Part shown: piece after piece, positions 12,401 to 24,560 of the stretch
Layout: the number at the start of each line of letters is the position of its first letter
Position numbering within the stretch: the first letter of the stretch is position 1
NCBI GenBank assembly: GCA_026936325.1
Contig: JAPTHN010000008.1
Span: 49,145,706-49,209,705, forward strand
Origin: Platynereis dumerilii
Taxonomy: Eukaryota > Annelida > Polychaeta > Phyllodocida > Nereididae
Length of the DNA stretch: 64,000 bases
Direction: 5' to 3'
Translations under genes and position numbers: made by a program
Notes under the pieces: model-generated
Seen by the model: the letters and a program-made list of their open reading frames with translations, nothing else
What the model was told of the DNA's origin: nothing
Databases searched by the model: none

Positions 12401-14052
12401 TTATATTTTTAATTTTAATTTGCATCACAACACTTTGTCAGTTCTTCCCCCAAAATATTTTAAAATTATTTTCCAAATATTTTTTCTTTTCAATAATTAT
12501 ATCACAATAATTTGATTAACATTGCACAAAATCAAAGGATAACATCTATGGATCCTTTCAATACAGTGAATCCATGAACAATTCCAAATGGAAGCAACCA
12601 AAGGCCAATAAACACATTCTCTACATTCCATTCTGGAAAAATATGTTTATGGAAATATAATCATCAAAATGAAAATGGAGAATCATTCTCATTTATTGAT
12701 ATTTATTAATTAGTAACCAGGTGACTGCCAAATCACAGAACATGTAGAAGGTCATATCAATGTTTTTCACCTTTGTGGGGAATTATCACACATGCAAATT
12801 GTTCAGGTATTCTGAATATAATAAGTATTTTCTTAATTGGTTCTCACTTCAATAAACAACAATGGCAAAGAGCGCATTCCGATATTTATGCTGCCCAAAT
12901 TGGAAATACAATAATTATCCAATAATTTTCAAGGAAAAATTGATTTCTTTAATATAATTACTACAAGGGGAATATCGTTTCCGACATTTTTCCTAGTAAA
13001 TTTTTCTTTTAATCACATTCCCCAAACATATTGTTTTAAAAGGCCATTGTCAATTGCATAAATATTAATTAACTTCTAAGTCTCTTTACACTGCATAATG
13101 TTGTTTTTCAAAACCATTACTGTTGTCAATATCAAAATATTTTGCACTTTATTTGCACAGACCAACCATGCCTGTCAACACTGGACCCACCATGCAAAAA
13201 CAGAATGGTTCGGAAAACAACTTTGCATGTTTCGGATGGAACATGATATTCTGTGAATAACATATTTTCTGTGTATTCTTGTGGAAGGGACGGGATCGGA
13301 TAGTAATAATTGCTTGGATAGGATAGGATAGGATAGGGCAATGCCCACAGAAATTGAAAAAAGAAAATTTTTATGATGTTTAATTGTTTGGTGATCTCAT
13401 AATCATTGACAATAACAAACCAGAATTTGTCACTCTTTTTTTTTTCAGATTCAATATTTCAGCAATGGGTGTTCACACAAGGGACACTTTTTTGGCATTA
13501 TTTCAAATCTGTGCCAAATTTTAATTTCATTCCTAACCACTCATTGCACCGAGTGCTTTTGTTTCAAACTTTCTAATTTCAAAACAAAGCAGGTCAAGGT
13601 GATCATTTCTGCCTCAATACCTCATTAATCATACATTAGTCATGATTAATCACTTATCAATTATAACTTACAAGTGCATATGGCTGACATGTATTCAACA
13701 CTGGTCATTGGTCGAGCAATCAAGCAATATGCAAATTTCACCTCAAGTTGAGGCCAATGACCTTCTATGACCTAGAAAATGAGGTCACCTGACTTGACCC
13801 AAATCAGGTCATTCCACTCAGGGGACCTTTCACAGAACAATGCAATTTATACAATGTTCCAAGGTTAGCATGGTAAGATAGATATGTAACTGTCCCATGG
13901 TTGAAAATAGGACTATGATCTATTGTCAGTAGATCAAAGTATTATGACCTTGACTTTGAAATGCACATTATAGAAGGAAGGAAGCCAATAAAATTACAAA
14001 GACAAGTTGAGGTCAATGGATTAGAAGCCTTTTTGTTAACTCGCTAACCAGA
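9460..14052. other. AT-rich DNA, probable intron
   Basis: I see no exon with matching splice signals and no transposon with readable ends. A GGATA minisatellite-like tract lies at 13313-13336. Several open frames (for example 10344-10643 and 11743-12036) are low-complexity AT-rich and unsupported. Confidence 0.45.
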
Positions 14053-16823
14053 GTGTGCAATAGGGCTGGCCCTTTTTCAAAAATGTTTGAAAAGTCCTGC
14101 TCCACAATTCTAATATGAGACCTTAAGGTCTTAGAAACAACCTAATACCAAAATTTTGCAGATTTGATGAAAAAAACCCAGGCCCCTGGGCCATTTTAGA
14201 AATCATGTTTTTGACAATGAGAAAAAATGCAAAAATACCCTGTATCTTGAGAACTAAAGCAGATACAGACATGATAATGACACCAAAATCACCGGAATAC
14301 CCACATTCATATTCATCTTTAATACATTTTGGGGCCCTTAACCCAATACTTTTTGAGTTATTGGCAAAAAACATATTTTTCATGAAAATCGTCAGCAAAA
14401 ATGCAATTAATTGTGTAAATAATTGAAGACAGGTACCTGCTATGCCTCTGTTTCTGTCAAGTATATATTACATCATTTGAACATTTGATTTTCTTGTTAC
14501 TTTCACAAAATGCTATCAATAAGACATTGTGAATGAGAATAACATGAATTATTTACATCAAAACACTGCCTCATTTCAACCAAGTCGGTCAAAACGTAAG
14601 TGGGGTTGCATTCTTACAAATGTTACAAAGTAATCTTGGAAAAAAAATCTGCCTTTACTGTAAATTGTGTTTAATGTGCTGCTAAAGCAGCTCTAGCTGT
14701 TATCAGAAATTATGTGCAAGTGTCTGTAAAATAATTGGTCTAAGAAGCTGGGCTTAGTTGGATGATTTTCACGGGAGTCTGCGACCATCAGCCCTCGGCA
14801 GAACACAACACAAATTGACACATTTGATGAACAACAATATGATATTGGACTAGAAAAGGGTAACAATTTATTTTCTAGTTTAATTATTTACAGCAAATTT
14901 GATAAGTATGAGTTTCTCCAATTAGATTGTGACACTAAATTACATGGCAGAAAAATGCTTTGAATGGCATAATATTATAACGTCTTTAAAATGTAGTTGA
15001 CGTGTCTAAAAACTGGCAATTGCCTGTGTTTCCCTGTTAGTCTGATCAAGTTGTCAAACTCAACTGCTCACTGAAGCAGAATAATACATTTTCCATTGCT
15101 TCATACGTTCAACTAACAGATTTGGATGACGCATTTCATTGCATGGGGTTCCAATCAGGTAAGCTGGAAATGTTACGTAGACAGTGGGAAAACAATCCTT
15201 AGAAATTCATACTAACTGAATCTGCTGTAAAATAAAATAAATAATCTCTGTCTTTCCAGTGATAGAATTTGCATGTACAACATTGTTTTAACTGGTGAGT
15301 TTCTGTAATGACTCTACATGTATGGTCCATTGCTATAATGCTGATCGCCCACTTTGGTCAGGATATTCTTCATGCAGTAAAGGTTTTAATTTTTTTTAAT
15401 ATAAAGATAGCCAAGAATTGACAAACGGAGGGCTGATTTGCGGTCACAAGCCACTTTTGCATGTATTGTTAATTATAATATGTATCAATATGTGTTGGCT
15501 AATTTTTTATTCTCTCTTCTTGCTTTATCAATGAATGTCAGTGTCTCATGGCTGACTGCACCCTTTAAATTACTGATCATTGGGGCCCTATGGATCTAAA
15601 ATCAATTGTTTTGAGTTATGCCTTAATCATAATCATGCTTTGGATTATCTCTCACATAATTATGTAACAAAGACTTGCTATTTTTTGTCGATTTAGTCTC
15701 TCATGATTTATTTGTCATCGACCCCTGTGAAATGACTTAGTCCATATTCTATGCTGAAACACCCAGTGTCATTCACTGTATCATCCACAACACTGAACAA
15801 TTTGTTTTATTGTTATTCCTCACGGGTTCATTGACTTCATATTTCTCAGGATTTTAAACAAAACATTTTCTGAATATTTTCAGTTGGTAAGTCGGACTCA
15901 GTCAATCCATTCCATAGATTTCAAAAGCAGAAATTAATGAACCACAAGAACAACTTTAAAAGACTGATGGCATTACTTTTGATGTTGTACCACTAATCTA
16001 CCCTTCTCAAGTTCAATATCATTGTTATTTGTCCACAAAAATGTGTCAATTTGTTCTGCCGAGTGCCGATGGAGGCAGACTCCCATGGAAATCATCCAAC
16101 TAAGCCTAGCTTCTTAAACAAATTATTTTACAGACACTTGCAGTCTTGCACATAATTTCTGATAACAGCTAGAGCTGCTTTAGCAGCACATTACACACAA
16201 TTTACAGTAAAGGCAGATTTTTTTCCAAGATTACTTTGTAACCTTTGTATGAATGCAACCCCACTTACGTTTTGACCGACTTGGTTGAAATGAGGCAGTG
16301 TTTTGATGTAAATAATTCATGTTATACTCATTCACAATAACCAATTGATAGTATTTTGTGAAAGTAACAAAAAATTCAGATGTTCAAATTATGTAATATA
16401 TACTGGAGAGAAACAGAGGCATAGCAGGTACCTGTCTTCAATGATTTACACAATTAATTGTATTTTTGCTGACGATTTTCATGAAAATAAAGGCAAAAAT
16501 ATGGTTTTTTGCCAATAACTCAAAAAGTATTGGGTTAAGGGCCCCAAAATGTATTGAAGATGAATATAAATGTGGGTATTCCCAAGATTTTGGTGTCATT
16601 ATAATGTCTGTATCTGCTTTAGTTCTCAAGATACAAGGTATTTTTGCATTTTTTCTTATTGTCGAAAACATGATTTCTAAAATGGCCCAGGGGCCTGGGT
16701 TTTTTTCATCAAATCTGCAAAATTTTGGTATTAGGTTGTTTCTAAGACTGTAAGGCCTCATATTAGAACTGTGGAGCAGGACTTTTTAAACATTTTTGAA
16801 AAAGGGCCAGCCCTAGTGTGCAA
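14053..16823. mobile_element. hAT-type foldback transposon, non-autonomous
   Basis: The element spans 14061-16815 (2755 bp) and starts and ends with perfect inverted termini TAGGGCTGGCCCTTTTTC. It is bracketed by the 8-bp duplication GTGTGCAA at 14053-14060 and 16816-16823. An 8-bp TSD with T at position 2 and A at position 7, plus a TAGGG terminus, is typical of hAT. The inverted arms are about 800 bp each (14061-14861 and about 16000-16815), with a roughly 1.1 kb unique middle. No transposase frame is visible. Matching open frames of 91 and 95 codons in the two arms are mirror copies of the same arm sequence. Confidence 0.88.
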
Positions 16824-17429
16824 CCGCAAAGAGACAAAGCATAAATGAAGAAGACATGTATATCTATCGAATAGTCAGTTTATGACTCCCAGACTTGAGT
16901 TTCACCACATGCAAAATTTAGCATTTCAATCAAAGCCGCGTCAACACAAACTTAAACCAGGAGACGAGGGAATTGGTGACTCCAGTGAGGAGCGAAGTCA
17001 CGATTTTTTCCCTCAATATTTTTCCCAAGTTACACTTATAAATGGTTATTATGCAACATGGATTATGTTGTTTACCAGATGATCTTTTTTACATCTTTTT
17101 TATTTTATGCAATCATGTCATAGTGGAAGTCAAACACATTACCCTATGGTTGGATAAACAAACAATATTTTATAGAAAGTACAGGTCTCTGTTGCCAATT
17201 TCCAATATTTTTGTCAACTTGTTGATCAGGTTGATAGATAAAATAGTTTGATCAACAGAAATATTGCAAAACAAATCAATATTCAGTGTTCAGCACACAC
17301 TTGATTTTATAACCAACTCAAGGTCTCCAAATATATCATTTATTCATTAGTTGATAACCATAAATAAAGGAATAGTTGCCTATACCTATGGATATCATAC
17401 ACTGTCAGTCAAACGATCACCTCTTAGTA
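16824..17429. other. AT-rich DNA, no supported gene
   Basis: Between two transposons; no splice-supported exon. Short plus-strand frames at 16882-17251 overlap and are unsupported. Confidence 0.5.
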
Positions 17430-18186
17430 TAGGGGAGACCGGGGTTAGTTGAAACACTCATTTTTATTTTTGCTCTGGAGAGCAAGCGGCACAAGATATT
17501 CATTTCAAATTTTAGCATGTGATAGCGAGCGTGTTTAACTCAATGATCAGCTCAAGAGATATTGTAAACAATTATCGAAATTTGTGTCACAGACACAAAC
17601 TTCCAGAAAAAAAATTGATTCAACTAACCCCGACTCCAGGGTTAGTTGAAGCGCCATAGTGAGTGAGTGAGTGAGTTTGTGTTTTACGCCTCATCAGCAC
17701 CAGTGTTGAAGCGCCATAAAAATTTGGAGACAACTTCTTATAAAAGGGGTTTCCTTTGCATACTTGAAAACTATGTTACGGCCAACTCCACCACGCATGA
17801 TTCAACTAACCCCATCACACCTGGAACACAATATTGTCTTATTTTTATGTCTTATCAAATTCACACAACAAAAAGCATCTGGTTGTGGATTAGGGATGAG
17901 TTTATTCATTTAGTAATTATGTTAGTTCACCTGGATTAAAATCATGACTATACAATAACTCCACATGAAGACTGAACAAACAAGTTACTAGAGCACCAAA
18001 AAAACACAAACTTTCTTGCCTGTAGAATTAGCATTTTGAAATTTTGAATGAATAAAGGCATGATAACATGTGCCAATAAACAGGGTATCTACCAAAAGTA
18101 CCAGCTTGGCCAAAAATTTAAAAAAAAGCTGATTTTAGGCCAAGTTTAAACTAACCCCGCGATTTAACTAACACCGGTCTCCCCTA
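17430..18186. mobile_element. TA-flanked inverted-repeat transposon
   Basis: Termini are GGGGAGACCGGGGTTAGTT at 17432 and, inverted at 18184, GGGGAGACCGGTGTTAGTT. TA lies on both sides (17430-17431 and 18185-18186). The motif TTCAACTAACCCC and its complement recur internally (about 17620-17650 and 17799), giving several short internal palindromes. No transposase frame is seen. A TA target suggests a Tc1/mariner-like or related mover, which is inference. A SINE tail is nested at 17659-17704. Confidence 0.75.
17645..17718 (-). mobile_element. 46 bp SINE tail with 14-bp TSD
   Basis: 17659-17704 consists of a GTGA repeat, then GTTTTACGCC and ATCAGCACCAGT. It is flanked by perfect 14-bp copies of GTTGAAGCGCCATA (17645-17658 and 17705-17718). 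Read on the minus strand it ends in GGCGTAAAAC plus an ACTC repeat, so it is best explained as a severely 5'-truncated SINE inserted by target-primed reverse transcription. It interrupts the 17432-18184 transposon. Confidence 0.85.
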
Positions 18187-19932
18187 AATTTCATAGATGT
18201 TAAAATTGTTCAACGTTCAACAAAATTTATTGAAGAAGTCATCCAATGATTGCAAAATACTGCCATATTTTCCTTTCTTTCATATCATGGCCTATGCTAA
18301 GTTGCAGGGTTTGAACTAGCATTCTGAGAGTCCAAAGAATTTTGCATCTGGGCCCGTCAGCTGGTCAGTTTTTGACCTCACTGAATATTTCGTAAGCAGA
18401 CTCGCCTAAAATTTTGAGCGCTGTGCCGCCCAGACTCATTGATCTTGTGAGGAAAACAAGAATGAGCTGATGAGAGAAAAGAGAAGATTATTGTGTAAAA
18501 GAAATTGTGTTTCGTTCAGAGCTCTATCGTCAAAACTGATAAATGCAGTTTCCAGATCCACCAGCCCATAATAATGTGGATAACATGCCTATTTATATAG
18601 GGCTTGGACAAAGGTCATGTTTTGCTACTTTGACCTACAAACAGGTCAATTGTGTAGTAATGTGAACTGGCCCAGTGACCTTAGCGCTCATGAGAACTAG
18701 AGCACTGAGTGCAACTACAGAGTACAGTGTAATGTAAATATTTTGGTAGATGCAGCATCCTTGGCCTTGACCATGTTGACAGGAAGAGGAAATTGTACAT
18801 GTTGTCATGTAATAAGTTGTGATAATAAGTTGTGATGGTAAGTTATCGAAAGTATATCAAATATGTTGGCATATGTCAGGATAGTATCCAAATAAATTCA
18901 AATAATTTCAGTCATCATAGGTAGTAATACCCTCGTAATGCATTATGATATTATAAAGATATAGTATATATAGTATATCAACCACTTTAAAAACTATCTA
19001 TCTATCCGTCCATCTCTCTATGTATCTTTTTGTTTTTTTTCTATCGAAGATGAATATCAAACCAGTTCTGACCAGATCATGAGAACATCATATTGGCTTT
19101 TTTATGGCTTTTTATCGAAAATATGGCAATTTAAGAGTCATCCAATACTGCACCAAAGCTGTACGCAAAACAAGTAAACACTTTTTGTCAGTGCACTCAG
19201 GGGGGCAACACAATGCTTATAAAATACCCTAAACATTGGCCCAAAAATACTATAAAATTCCAAATTAGTGGCATTATCAAATCATCTTGTCATGAGAACA
19301 TGAAAACAATAACTTATCCTACAAAACAAATTATAGTTCAATCTACTTTTGCTCTACTTCCCTTTTTTAGCATCCATTTTTCCTAAAATATCGTACTTTT
19401 GTTTTAGCATACAAGGTTCACCGTTGCACAAATTTGTCGAAAACAATCAAGATTGAAGTTGACTTCACTATGTGCAAAGATCAATAATCATACTATTAAT
19501 TCACGGACCCCTTACGCTACTCCGACAAAACTACTCATTGTCCAGTTATGAAAACTTACAAGCAGCTTTTCTGTATTGTCTACAATGTCCTTAGCCGGGT
19601 TTCATGTTCAAATTACAGTCACAGAAAGTGACATGATGTTTTCTCATACTCTAAACATACACCATAGGAAAACACCCTTTCATATCCCCCTTCCATCACA
19701 TGCAAGCATTCCCGGGTCTTATGCTAGTATTAGAAAATTCATATGACCTTACAATTTCAAGGTCCGATTTAATATTTCATAATGTAAGTAACTAGTCAAG
19801 AGTTTTTCGCTGATCCTTATTTATTATTTATCTGTGTTAATGTCAACTTAGGCAAATATTCATCTGGTGAAAAAAATTCATTTGACCTTCTGACTGCAAG
19901 GTCAAGGTAAAATATTTCATTACACAAGTTAC
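18187..19932. other. AT-rich DNA, no supported gene
   Basis: No exon, RNA gene or transposon end recognised. Short TATC tracts occur near 18995. Confidence 0.5.
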
Positions 19933-20110
19933 TAAGGGGCCAACCAGATGATCTTTGGGGGGGGGCTATGGATATTTGGTGAAAAAAAAATGATTGTTTC
20001 TCACTTGCCACTGAAAAAAGTTTGTTCAGCACATGGAAATAAAAAAAAAGTTGTCCCGGGGGTAAAGTCCATAGCCCCCCCCCCCCAACTATCGTCTGGT
20101 CGGCCCCTAA
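19933..20110. mobile_element. PIF/Harbinger-type MITE
   Basis: The element spans 19936-20107 (172 bp). Inverted ends are GGGGCCAACCAGATGAT and GGGGCCGACCAGACGAT, followed inward by G-runs and CTATGGA. TAA flanks both sides (19933-19935 and 20108-20110). A 3-bp TAA/TTA duplication is characteristic of PIF/Harbinger. Open frames across it on both strands are shadows of the hairpin. Confidence 0.82.
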
Positions 20111-20772
20111 GTCACTGCTTTTTTGTAACACTTCATTTCCAAATATAACCTCAAGAAAAGGCTTAATAATTTCCTTTATACATTGCCAATGTTAATACTT
20201 TATATTGCCAAAAATTGCCCAATATTTCCAACATTTTTGCCAATAACCTTCTTTCTCTTTAGCAGTCAGCACAATGCCCAACCTGCTTACTTTGTTGTGG
20301 TCAAGGAATTGGCATCAAATCATTTACATAATGTACTTAGCTTTCTCACGAGTTTTATTATCAAAATTTACACCAAATTCCTACATGAAATGTTTACCAG
20401 TACACATGGCACATGCCAAGTCAGGCGCCTAGAAAATGGCGAAAATGAAATGAGCTGAAAAGGCAACAGAAAAAGAGAAAATAAGGAATATACACACACT
20501 CATAGATCTATGGATTTCATTTGTATAACATAATGGAAGTTTCTGACTTGAGAATGTCTCTTTTTTTTGGGTGGTTATGAAAGATTTTTTTCGAAGCACA
20601 TGTAGGCCAATGTCGATCAGCAATTAAAGTAATTACGACGCAAATTTTTATGCATACTGATAATCAAACCCACGAAAGTCAGGGTAATGATCTTCGATAA
20701 GAGAATAATATATATATATCTTTTGTGAAAAGTTTTGGCATGGGGAAAAAAATCTAAAAAGTCCCGTCTAAA

Positions 20773-20829
20773 GTGAGTGAGTGAGTTCGTGTTTTACGCC
20801 CCATCAGCACCGGTGTGGGCTATTTAGAT
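20773..20829 (-). mobile_element. Truncated SINE tail
   Basis: GTGAGTGAGTGAGTTC, GTTTTACGCCCC, ATCAGCAC and GGGCTATTTAG match the copy at 24479-24544 closely. No clear flanking duplication was found. Confidence 0.75.
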
Positions 20830-22099
20830 GTAACAGTCTCGCCTAAACATTGGCAAAACTTGTCAATTGAAAAGCAAGCCAATGCACCTTCCTATTTCCT
20901 ATCATCCTATCATTTTCATTCAGAGAGTAAACAAATCCAAACATTTTAATCCTAACTTATGTTAGCTATGTTAAACAACCGGAATTATAAAGCTATTCAG
21001 AAATGGGAAGGAACATGCTTTCAGTTACGATAATCTACCATTGTAGATCCAAATGTCATGACACTAATTTAGTCCCCACATCCTTATATGGCATGTTAAC
21101 AAGGAACCCCCTTGACGTCATTGGAATATGACATCATTAAATTGGAAGTGTTGGGGTGTTTCCTTGGAACATCTATATTTAGATTGTCAGTTTCTTGAAT
21201 AAAAAGTTTGGAAGTTTTCAAAAAAAAAATTAAAGCCTAAAAAATTATGTGACAACTAAATCAGACAATAATAGGCATGAAATAACTATGCTAACGACAT
21301 AATTTTTTGTTGACAGAAAACGCCAGTTTTTCTAACAATTCTTCGAAATTAACAGAATATTACTTGAAACTCTTTTTTCTTTTGATTTCTATTTCCCCCC
21401 TTCCATTTCTTTTGCTTACTCAAGGACATTGGTATGATAATTGCTTAGCACCATTTTCAGAGAATTCTGTCTTGCACAAACGCACAGGTTGTAAACGTAA
21501 ATCTGAACAAGACACACCTACAACTGACAAAACTTTTTACTTTTACTCCTTCAATATTGTAGAATATATATAATTTTTGTTCAGCATTATAAATTCTTAG
21601 ATAACAGTTACAAGATTGTAATTTTGTTCATGAAAACAAACATGTACTTTAATGTGAGAAGAGTCAATTTTGTGCTAAATTTCCTGAAAAATTCGTCACT
21701 ACATGCAAGTCAAGGTTTTCCTAATGCCAAAGACATTTCACCATTTCCAGAAAGTACAGTATTCACAAAACAACATTGAATATGCAAAAGGTAACCAGAT
21801 GAGTTACATCAACAAATATTTACAGAATGAGTATGCATATGATGCAACTCCATATAAATGAAATCCATTTTTATTCATATTATTCACTACAGCATGTACA
21901 CAATTGATGTATCTTCTCAAATTTACTTTTTCATAATAAACAATAAACCAGAGGTGCTTAAAATTAGCTCAGAACAGGCATAATCTCATAGGTAACTACA
22001 ATTTACTAATCCTAATGGCATATATTCACCTTTGTGGTCTGTGGATTTACTTAATATCAACACAGATCAAATCAAAGAAGTTCCAAAGCAATAACTTAC
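20830..22099. other. AT-rich probable intron
   Basis: Lies just 3' of the exon 22100-22554 on the minus strand. No further exon with a good acceptor was identified here. Confidence 0.45.
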
Positions 22100-22554
22100 C
22101 GATCACAATGCTTGGAGATCAAGTCATAGACTGCTCGGAAAATAGAGTCAGGTTCATCGAGATGTCTCAGCGATTCTTCCAGATTTTTAAGTTGCTTGTC
22201 TTGAGTTCTATCCAAATTATTGTTCAAATTATGATAATCATTATCATAATCCATCTTCAATGGCATATTGTGTTGTTCCTTACAGTTCCACTGATTTTGA
22301 GAAGATGTAAGCGACATGTTGTCTTTTATAGCTAAATTACTAATACAAGTAATAGACAACTCGCTCAATTTCAAATTACTCAATTCTTCAGCGGCATACA
22401 GTGTTTTGTAGCCTTGCATCAGTTCCACAGCAGTTAAGTCAGAATTGAAGCCATTTTTTGTGACTGACTTGTTGTTTTCCTGAGCTGTCTTACAGGAATT
22501 CATCATTAATGTATTGATACTTTTGATGGAGTCCTTGATTTCTCCAATAACAGC
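22100..22554 (-). CDS. Internal exon of an unidentified protein gene
   Basis: 455 bp on the minus strand, entered in phase 0 after TCACTTCTAG and left in phase 2 at GATCG/GTAAGT, a consensus donor. All 151 codons are open, and an in-frame TAG sits immediately upstream inside the intron, so the open frame ends at the splice site. The peptide is hydrophilic. It starts AVIGEIKDSIKSINTL, has a Leu/Glu-rich helical stretch (about residues 38-66, ELMQGYKTLYAAEELSNLKL), a polar Asn/Asp-rich middle, and ends SLRHLDEPDSIFRAVYDLIS. I do not recognise the family. It is probably part of the same minus-strand gene as 26669-26871, but the phases do not join directly (phase 2 against phase 0), so a further exon lies between or they belong to different isoforms. 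Confidence 0.72.
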
Positions 22555-22849
22555 CTAGAAGTGATGACAACAGGTCAACTTCACCACAAGTTTGTTGATC
22601 ATAACAAGGTAAATACAAGTAGCTACAAGTAAAATACTATATTCAATAACCTAACAACTTGATAACATAACAGTTTATATGCTTGATTAGTATTGATGCT
22701 AAACACTAAAATCTACATTAAATTAAAATACTTATTATTCTACTTAGGTTGCACAACAAAATTAATATGACTTGTTTTATATATGTGGGCCCATATTATA
22801 GCCTTGCACATGTTGGAGGAAATACTCAGCAAGGCAATTTGCTTACTGA

Positions 22850-23107
22850 ATTCAAACAGAAATTATCAAGTTGGAAATGTGTTCGTGAAAGCTGTAAAGA
22901 ATGTGCTGCTTATGTTTTCCACTAGTCTTCTGTAACTTTTGCAATGTTATCCTGATACGATTTAGATATTTTTATTTTACTTTATTTCTATCATTACCTT
23001 TTTATTGTTTGTTGTTGTTTGTCCAACTCGAAAACCAGCTTTTAGCTGATGTTATTGTTTATTATACTCGAGTACTAAATAAAATTTATTCTTATTCTTA
23101 TTCTTAC
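22850..23107 (+). mobile_element. Possible LINE 3' tail
   Basis: A T-rich untranslated-like stretch ends in AATAAAATTTATTC followed by TTCTTA repeats, as seen at 3' ends of CR1/L2-like LINEs. No reverse transcriptase frame is attached. Identification rests on the tail structure only. Confidence 0.4.
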
Positions 23108-23269
23108 TAAAACTGACAAATAAAAATATCCTCTCGACTCCTGTCCACATCCATGATCAAAACACCATAGATCTGTCCAGTACAACATTCTTATTTATAT
23201 CCAATTTTTTCTAACTCAATAATGCAATAATAATTCTTTTAATTATCTCAATCGGCTAAGTGACTTCCG

Positions 23270-23790
23270 CTAATCAGTCAGGGAAATTACCAGCATATGA
23301 GGACAATTGCAATTCCAGCCAAGCCCTGGCCCTGACAGGATGATTGAGTGTGTGGGGTTGATCAGTTGGGTCTCAGAAGAAAGTCTGATCTCTTTGCAGC
23401 CATCCTCACAACACAGCAGCATGTCAGTTGCAGGACTTAATTCTATCCGATTTCACGAAATACTGCAAAGTCATCAGCAGCTGATGACAATTTCCTAATT
23501 TCTCTGGAGCCTTCGGGTTCTTTTCCTCATTATGTAATGGATAGGTCTGCCAAAATTCATAGAGTTAGTTGACACTGTGATACAACTTTATACCAAGTTT
23601 GGAAGTGATAGTTGCAGTAGTTCTTTTTAAATAGCCAGTCAAAGATGATTTTGAGCACTGCCAAAGTTATGGCTAGGCCATGACACTGTGAGAGTGTCAT
23701 GGGAGGGTGATGACAGTGCTAGGGTGATTGTCATGTGGGGCTGAGGACATTGATTGTCATCAGCTGGTGATAATTTCCCTTATTGCTAAT
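23270..23790 (+). mobile_element. 511 bp DNA transposon, copy 1
   Basis: The element spans 23275-23785. The left end is CAGTCAGGGAAATTACCA; the right end, read inverted, is CAATAAGGGAAATTATCACC. The 5-bp CTAAT flanks both sides (23270-23274 and 23786-23790). It is about 90 percent alike by eye to the copy at 46301-46811, which has exactly the same length. The inner right part has GTGTCAT/ATGACA short inverted motifs. A 63-codon frame is shared with copy 2, but the element is too short for a transposase. The superfamily is unclear: a 5-bp TSD fits Transib or some hAT clades, but the termini are not a clean match to either. Confidence 0.85.
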
Positions 23791-24462
23791 TGTTCTTGTA
23801 CGTGATATCGCAATGACACAATTCACATTTCCATGATAATTCTCAAACTTGCCCCAAAAATCAAAGTATCTGATCATTTTACCCCTCAAGAAATCTGAAT
23901 ATCCAGGATGTTTAGGGTGTAATAAACAATGCTTATAAACAATGTTCAAGAACCTAAAAATAACTCAATGCATTGTCAGTGATTATCTAAGAGTTATCCT
24001 GTTGGGATATTCCTGGATGCTATAAATAGATTGGGTAATCCTGTGAAATATACATTTGATAATATGTATGGCCTCAATATCACATGTTCCATGAACATGT
24101 TTTGAACATACAGATGCAATAATAAGCATACCAACATGCAATGTTTACAACTTTCATATCTATCATGTGCACCAACTCTAGCTTTACATTTTCACCACAG
24201 GGTGGCAGTAAATGCAAGAGAACATACATGTGCTGACTCCTACCTCACTGATATTACTGCCATCTTGTGATAACTACAGAGGTGACATCCTAAAGTGTCC
24301 GGAAAGGTAACATTTCTGTAAATCTGAAGAAGATTCATGTTTCTTTTGATCTGAAGCCTTCCCCGCGGTGCCTTTCAACTTCCAAGTAAACTAATCTTGA
24401 ATCCATCCGAAGACAAAATATTGAAAGCTCAAACAGCAAGCCGGGTAAGGGAATAAATTCAC

Positions 24463-24560
24463 CAATAACATTACCACAGTGAGTGAGTGAGTGAGTGAGT
24501 TTGTGTTTTACGCCCCATCAGCACCAGTGTGGGCTATTTAGAGGCAATAACATTACCACA
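24463..24560 (-). mobile_element. 66 bp SINE tail with 16-bp TSD
   Basis: 24479-24544 carries the GTGA repeat, TTTGTGTTTTACGCCCC, ATCAGCACCAGTGTGGGC and TATTTAGAGG. It is bracketed by perfect 16-bp copies of CAATAACATTACCACA (24463-24478 and 24545-24560). Read on the minus strand it is a 5'-truncated SINE ending in an ACTC repeat. The long TSD shows LINE-type retroposition. Confidence 0.88.

Noticed and set aside
14123-14398. 91-codon frame conserved with a 95-codon frame at 16466-16753
   Set aside because: The two are the inverted arms of the hAT foldback element, so similarity reflects the palindrome, not protein conservation. The opposite strands are open as well.
19817-20148. Overlapping frames of 104 and 66 codons
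   Set aside because: They cross the Harbinger-type MITE and its G/C runs on both strands; no splice or start support.
23307-23498. 63-codon frame similar to 46333-46563
   Set aside because: Both lie at the same place in copies of the 511 bp non-autonomous transposon; shared sequence explains the shared frame. No transposase motif.
24251-24336. Candidate exon linking 26669 to 22554
   Set aside because: Donor and acceptor look good, but the phase-2 entry hits a stop, and the alternative acceptor leaves in phase 2 instead of the needed phase 0.
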